In this document: piece by piece, positions 4,790 to 8,133 of the stretch
Position numbering within the stretch: the stretch's first letter is position 1
Layout: the number at the start of each line of letters is the position of its first letter
Source: Rickettsia typhi
GTDB taxonomy: Bacteria > Pseudomonadota > Alphaproteobacteria > Rickettsiales > UBA1997
Direction of reading: 5' to 3'
Assembly (NCBI GenBank): GCA_945903615.1
Contig: CAMDOL010000063.1
Span: forward strand, 1-8,133
Length of the DNA stretch: 8,133 bases
Translations under genes and position numbers: made by a program
The notes under the pieces: generated by a model
The model's database searches: none
Seen by the model: only the letters and a program-made list of their open reading frames with translations
Told to the model about the DNA's origin: nothing

Positions 4790-6181
4790 TTAAAAAATAT
4801 CAATATTAAAAATGATATCGAATCTCCAAACCTTGGCTGGCAAAGCTTTTTTGCTGCTTTAGAAATGGAATTTGATAAAGAAATTTTTGGCAAATGGCTT
4901 TCTAAATTAGAGCTTTATTCTTGCTCTGACCACGAAGTTATTATGTCGGTTCCGTCCAAATTTTTGCGCGATTGGATCAAAAGAGAATATCTTTTAACAA
5001 TCAAAAAAGTTTGGCTACAAAAAATTCCGACCTTACAGAAATTTTCAATTATCCATATTGAAAATGAAGCAGAAGTTAAAGAACAAAAAGCTCCAACATC
5101 GGAAAATATTGTCAACCTTTCTAAATATGACAATGTCTTTGCCTTAGGAACTGAACTAAATCCTAAATTCACTTTCGATAATTTTGCTACCGGCAAATGC
5201 AATAATTTGGCATTCAAAGCAGCCAAGATTATGGCTGGTGAAAAAAATGATGCCATTGCTGTCGCTGATGTAAACCCATTATTTTTATATGGTGGAGTTG
5301 GTCTTGGCAAAACTCATTTGGGGCAATCAATTGCTTGGCACACCAAAGAAAATAACAAAAAAACTAAAGCGGTTTATTTATCTGCCGAGCGTTTTATGCA
5401 CCAATTTGTGCAATCCATTAGAAGCAAAGATGTGGTTGAATTCAAAGAAAAATTCCGCTCGATTGATTTGTTGATCATTGACGATTTGCAATTCATTATT
5501 GGTAAAGATGGAACTCAAGAAGAGCTTCTCTACACTATCTCCAGCTTGGTTGAAGATAACAAAAAAGTGGTGCTAATTTGTGATCGCTCTCCGGGAGATT
5601 TAAACAATATTGGCGATAAATTAAAATCTAGAATGTCCGCTGGAATGGTGGCTGATTTTAAATGCCCAGATTATGAAACTAGATTAGAGATTTTGAAGCT
5701 AAAAACCAAAAATGTTCAACCAGAAATTGCTTTGGAAGTTCTAGAATTATTGGCCGAAAAAATTAGTTCGAATGTTAGAGATTTGGAAGGGGCGTTAAAA
5801 AAATTAATCGTTAATCAAGTTTTTACGGGTCAAATAATTGATTTGCAAAGTGCCAATATTCTTTTGCAAGATCTGTTTCGAACCAGCCAGAGTGCCGTCA
5901 CTATTGCTGATATCAAAAAAGAAGTTGGAAATTTCTTTGGAGTAAATTTAAAAGATTTGGATTCGGCTTGCCGTTCCAGAAAATTCGCTCGTCCGCGTCA
6001 AGTTGCAATGTATTTATCAAAAGTTTTCACCACTAAAAGTCTGCCAGATATTGGCAGCTGTTTTGGTGGCAAAAACCACGCCACAGTGATTCACGCTTTT
6101 AAAAATGTGGAAAAACTAATGTTGCAAGATGTTGCTTTTGCAGGTTATGTAAAAAACATTGCAGAAAAATTATCTCGTTAA
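4787..6181 (+). CDS. dnaA: Chromosomal replication initiator protein DnaA
   Basis: DnaA binds 9-bp boxes at oriC as an ATP-dependent filament and opens the DNA for helicase loading. The 464 residues show all four domains. Domain I is residues about 17-92 (GWQSFFAALEMEFDKEIFGKWL onwards). A short domain II linker, about 93-125, follows. The AAA+ domain has Walker A GGVGLGKTH (169-177), Walker B LLIIDD (228-233), sensor 1 near VVLICDRSPGDL (261-272), the probable arginine finger R282 in KLKSRMSAG and sensor 2 in NVRDLEGAL (R331). Domain IV is the helix-turn-helix with CRSRKFARPRQVAMYL (395-410) and the DnaA signature ending GGKNHATVIHAF (427-438). It is the second gene of a unit with the rhodanese-like gene and overlaps lnt by 12 bp at its 3' end. 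No origin is evident nearby. Confidence 0.97.
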   Translation: MLKNINIKNDIESPNLGWQSFFAALEMEFDKEIFGKWLSKLELYSCSDHEVIMSVPSKFLRDWIKREYLLTIKKVWLQKIPTLQKFSIIHIENEAEVKEQKAPTSENIVNLSKYDNVFALGTELNPKFTFDNFATGKCNNLAFKAAKIMAGEKNDAIAVADVNPLFLYGGVGLGKTHLGQSIAWHTKENNKKTKAVYLSAERFMHQFVQSIRSKDVVEFKEKFRSIDLLIIDDLQFIIGKDGTQEELLYTISSLVEDNKKVVLICDRSPGDLNNIGDKLKSRMSAGMVADFKCPDYETRLEILKLKTKNVQPEIALEVLELLAEKISSNVRDLEGALKKLIVNQVFTGQIIDLQSANILLQDLFRTSQSAVTIADIKKEVGNFFGVNLKDLDSACRSRKFARPRQVAMYLSKVFTTKSLPDIGSCFGGKNHATVIHAFKNVEKLMLQDVAFAGYVKNIAEKLSR

Positions 6182-7774
6182 TTTCCTGCTAAAAGCAATT
6201 GCCAGAAATATTAGGCTTAACCAAAAGACAATTTTATTTCCAAATTTCATATAAATTGTCTGAGGCAAATTTTCCATAAGCATCACATCTAAGACACCTT
6301 TTTGATTAAGAGGAATTGCTGCTATAACTTTTCCAACTGGGTTTATCAATCCAGAAATTCCACTATTTGCCACTCTAATTGTCGGCATACCATACTCAAT
6401 CGAACGCATTTTTACCATATCAAAATGTTGGTAAGGACCAGAGCTGGAGCCAAACCAAGCGTCATTGGTAAGATTTAATAAAAATTTTGGTGGATTAGCT
6501 TTGTCAATGATATTGTCTGGAAAAATTGCTTCATAGCAAACTAGCGGGCTAAAACTTGGGGTTTTACTATTGAGCTTCAAGGTCTTAAAACCATCACCAC
6601 TACTAAAATTAACTGCACCATCAGTGATCTTGGAAATAAAAGGAAACTGATTCGCAAACGGAATATATTCACCAAAAGGCACTAGATGATTTTTATCATA
6701 ATAATCAACTGCTTGGGCTTTATTATTAATTACAAAAATTGTGTTCCAAATGTTGCTTAAGTCTCGATTATTATCCTTGAATTTGGCGCGTAAAGCCCCG
6801 GCTATGACAAATCCATCCTTAGGGGCTGCAGTTGCAATATCACCTAACAATCCATAGCTTGTGAGCGGGTTGATAATATATGGAACAGCGCTTTCAGACC
6901 AAACCACATAATTCACATTTTCAAAACCAGCTTTGTGCGAGAGGCGAATATTTTCTAAAAAAGCGTTATATCGATAATCAGGGCTCCATTTATCTTCTTG
7001 CTTAACTGCGGGTTGCACTAATCTAAATGTGGCATTGGGATAAAGTTGGGGTTGGTAATTATTAAAACGATAAAATCCAACCATCCACACCAAGCCAATA
7101 ATCACAGCTACAAAGCCCAAAAAAGGTTGCGAATTTTTATCGAGAGAAAATTTAATTTTTTTCTTGAAAATTTCTTGTCCAAATATTTTGGGATTCCGCA
7201 ACTCTAAAAATAAAGCGCCTGAGCAATAAAAAGTTATCGCAATTAAACTAAGACCATAAATTCCAACCGCTGAGGCTGATTGTGATAAAGATTCAGAAAA
7301 TAGAAAACTATAACCAACTAAATTCCATGGAAAACCAGTGAATAAAATTGAGCGCAAATATTCAAAGAAAACCCAAATCACTGCTAATAATAAAATTTTT
7401 TTCCAGCTGGCAATCGTGAATTTTTTAGCAATAAAATTAACCAACAATAAGGTAAGCCCAATATAGATCGCCAGCACTGCCGGAATCAAAAATAACGCGA
7501 ACGGCAAGAGCCAAAAGAAACGCTCAATATCAACAAAAAGCGAAATTGAAATCCAATAAAGCCCAAAGACAAATTGCCCAAAGCCAAAGCACCAGCCAAT
7601 CCAAAACGATTCTTTGTTATTGCGACAATGATTACTGAGCAAAAATAAACCGCTGAAGGTTAAAATTGCTAACGGGAAAAAATATAAAGGCGCAAAAATT
7701 GAGGCAGAAATTGAACCTAAAATTAAGGCGATAAAATATTGATTTTTGATGATTGATTTTATTTTTTTTAGCAT
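6170..7774 (-). CDS. lnt: Apolipoprotein N-acyltransferase
   Basis: Lnt is an inner-membrane enzyme that adds the third acyl chain, from a phospholipid, to the N-terminal cysteine of diacylated lipoproteins, the last step before Lol sorting. The 534 residues (E. coli has 512) begin with several hydrophobic helices, roughly residues 12-48, 56-80, 86-115, 126-145, 165-190 and 218-235. The nitrilase-type domain follows, with catalytic triad E294 (VVWSESAVPY), K361 (YDKNHLVPFGEY) and C413 (LVCYEAIFPD). NLTNDAWFGSSSGPYQHF (434-451) and RVANSGISGLINPVG (467-481) are further family motifs, and a final hydrophobic helix lies near 514-529. Start ATG at 7774 lacks a Shine-Dalgarno sequence. The last 12 bp overlap the end of dnaA in opposite orientation. 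Its presence implies triacylated lipoproteins and an outer membrane. Confidence 0.96.
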   Translation of the reverse strand: MLKKIKSIIKNQYFIALILGSISASIFAPLYFFPLAILTFSGLFLLSNHCRNNKESFWIGWCFGFGQFVFGLYWISISLFVDIERFFWLLPFALFLIPAVLAIYIGLTLLLVNFIAKKFTIASWKKILLLAVIWVFFEYLRSILFTGFPWNLVGYSFLFSESLSQSASAVGIYGLSLIAITFYCSGALFLELRNPKIFGQEIFKKKIKFSLDKNSQPFLGFVAVIIGLVWMVGFYRFNNYQPQLYPNATFRLVQPAVKQEDKWSPDYRYNAFLENIRLSHKAGFENVNYVVWSESAVPYIINPLTSYGLLGDIATAAPKDGFVIAGALRAKFKDNNRDLSNIWNTIFVINNKAQAVDYYDKNHLVPFGEYIPFANQFPFISKITDGAVNFSSGDGFKTLKLNSKTPSFSPLVCYEAIFPDNIIDKANPPKFLLNLTNDAWFGSSSGPYQHFDMVKMRSIEYGMPTIRVANSGISGLINPVGKVIAAIPLNQKGVLDVMLMENLPQTIYMKFGNKIVFWLSLIFLAIAFSRKLTR

Positions 7775-7794
7775 TTGAGAATAATTGTTAGATT

Positions 7795-7868
7795 CTAGAT
7801 TGCCAATTCGCTATCGCTCCTCGCAATGAAGAAGATGCTTTTATGACGAGCGAAGCGCGGCAATCCAG
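7795..7868. repeat. Palindromic dispersed repeat upstream of lnt
   Basis: Ends ctagattgcc (7795-7804) and ggcaatccag (7859-7868) are inverted copies with one mismatch. Between them, tcgctcctcgcaatga and atgacgagcgaagcgc form weaker internal pairing. The wording 'ggcaatcc' with 'gcgaagcgc' and 'cgcaatga' is typical of a hairpin repeat I remember scattered between genes of Rickettsiales and similar bacteria. It is more GC-rich than its surroundings. It lies 21-94 bp upstream of the lnt start, so it would be in the lnt leader or next to its promoter. Confidence 0.7.
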
Positions 7869-7967
7869 TTTTTTTAAACAAAATTTATACCAAATTCGAT
7901 ATAAAATAATAGACAAAACTAATCCAATAAAACATTGATTATAATAAGCACTTTATTAGCATAAAAC

Positions 7968-8133
7968 TTAAGGAACCTCTGAATAACTAAAAATTGATAT
8001 TTCTGAGGATTTTTTGAGTAGAAATTTCATTACTTTTTGGTGGAATATTTCCATATTTCACCAAAAATAATGGAATTTATGCCAAAAAAGACCAGAAAGA
8101 TCAATTTGTCTAAAACATTGTTTTAGTTGTTCA
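7968..8133. mobile_element. Miniature inverted-repeat element, right end cut by window
   Basis: The element starts at 7972 with ggaacctctgaataac, preceded by TTAA (7968-7971). It reaches ttttagttgttca at the window end, which is the start of the matching inverted terminal repeat. Only ggttcc-type bases are missing, so the full length would be about 170 bp. The same ends bracket the 47-bp element at 1048-1094. The interior contains a further hairpin (8034-8042 with 8059-8067) and a small palindrome, ctaaaac/gttttag, at 8110-8126. It has no transposase; a 15-codon ATG frame at 8079 ends at a stop inside the terminal repeat. It is therefore non-autonomous and probably mobilised by an IS5-like transposase elsewhere (inference from end sequence and TTAA flank). 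Confidence 0.75.

Noticed and set aside
8079..8126. 15-codon frame (MPKKTRKINLSKTLF) as a transposase start
   Set aside because: It ends in the terminal repeat itself and is far too short. It could be a relic of a parent element, but nothing here supports a gene.

Overview
The window is AT-rich (by eye about two thirds A+T) and carries seven protein genes, six of them recognisable housekeeping genes. It most resembles an alphaproteobacterium near Rickettsiales, probably a host-associated one. This rests on the style of LpxB (APSVWAY, LPFEPPYF and AKSGTN motifs), of the rhodanese-like protein beside dnaA (NGWKSQNLPW tail), and of the intergenic repeats (a 'GATTGCC ... GGCAATC' hairpin and a 'gattcccgc ... 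gcaggaat' hairpin), which are of kinds I remember from Rickettsiales-like genomes. The placement is inference; no search was possible.

Layout from left to right. 1-1005: 3' part of fumC (class II fumarase, +), whose beginning lies outside the window. 1006-1312: a perfect long hairpin that looks like an internally deleted miniature transposon, then the infA promoter. 1313-1528: infA (IF-1, +). 1529-1746: a repeat-packed spacer with a spaced direct repeat, a 13-bp minisatellite and a nested palindrome. 1747-2763: asd (-). 2847-4058: lpxB (+), divergent from asd. 4059-4364: an AT-rich spacer. 4365-6181: a two-gene unit, rhodanese-like gene plus dnaA (+), whose stop and start codons overlap. 6170-7774: lnt (-), overlapping the 3' end of dnaA tail to tail. 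7775-8133: a palindromic repeat and a second, longer copy of the miniature transposon, cut by the window end.

The genes do not form one pathway. asd (diaminopimelate, lysine, threonine and methionine precursors), lpxB (lipid A) and lnt (lipoprotein maturation) together indicate a Gram-negative envelope with lipid A, probably peptidoglycan precursors and triacylated lipoproteins. fumC indicates a TCA cycle, and infA and dnaA are translation and replication initiation factors. I see no new enzymatic or defence system. The unusual content is repetitive DNA: two related miniature elements whose lengths fit a simple internal deletion, and extra in-frame segments with hairpin potential inside fumC and, more weakly, lpxB. 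The latter resemble the way Rickettsia palindromic elements invade reading frames.
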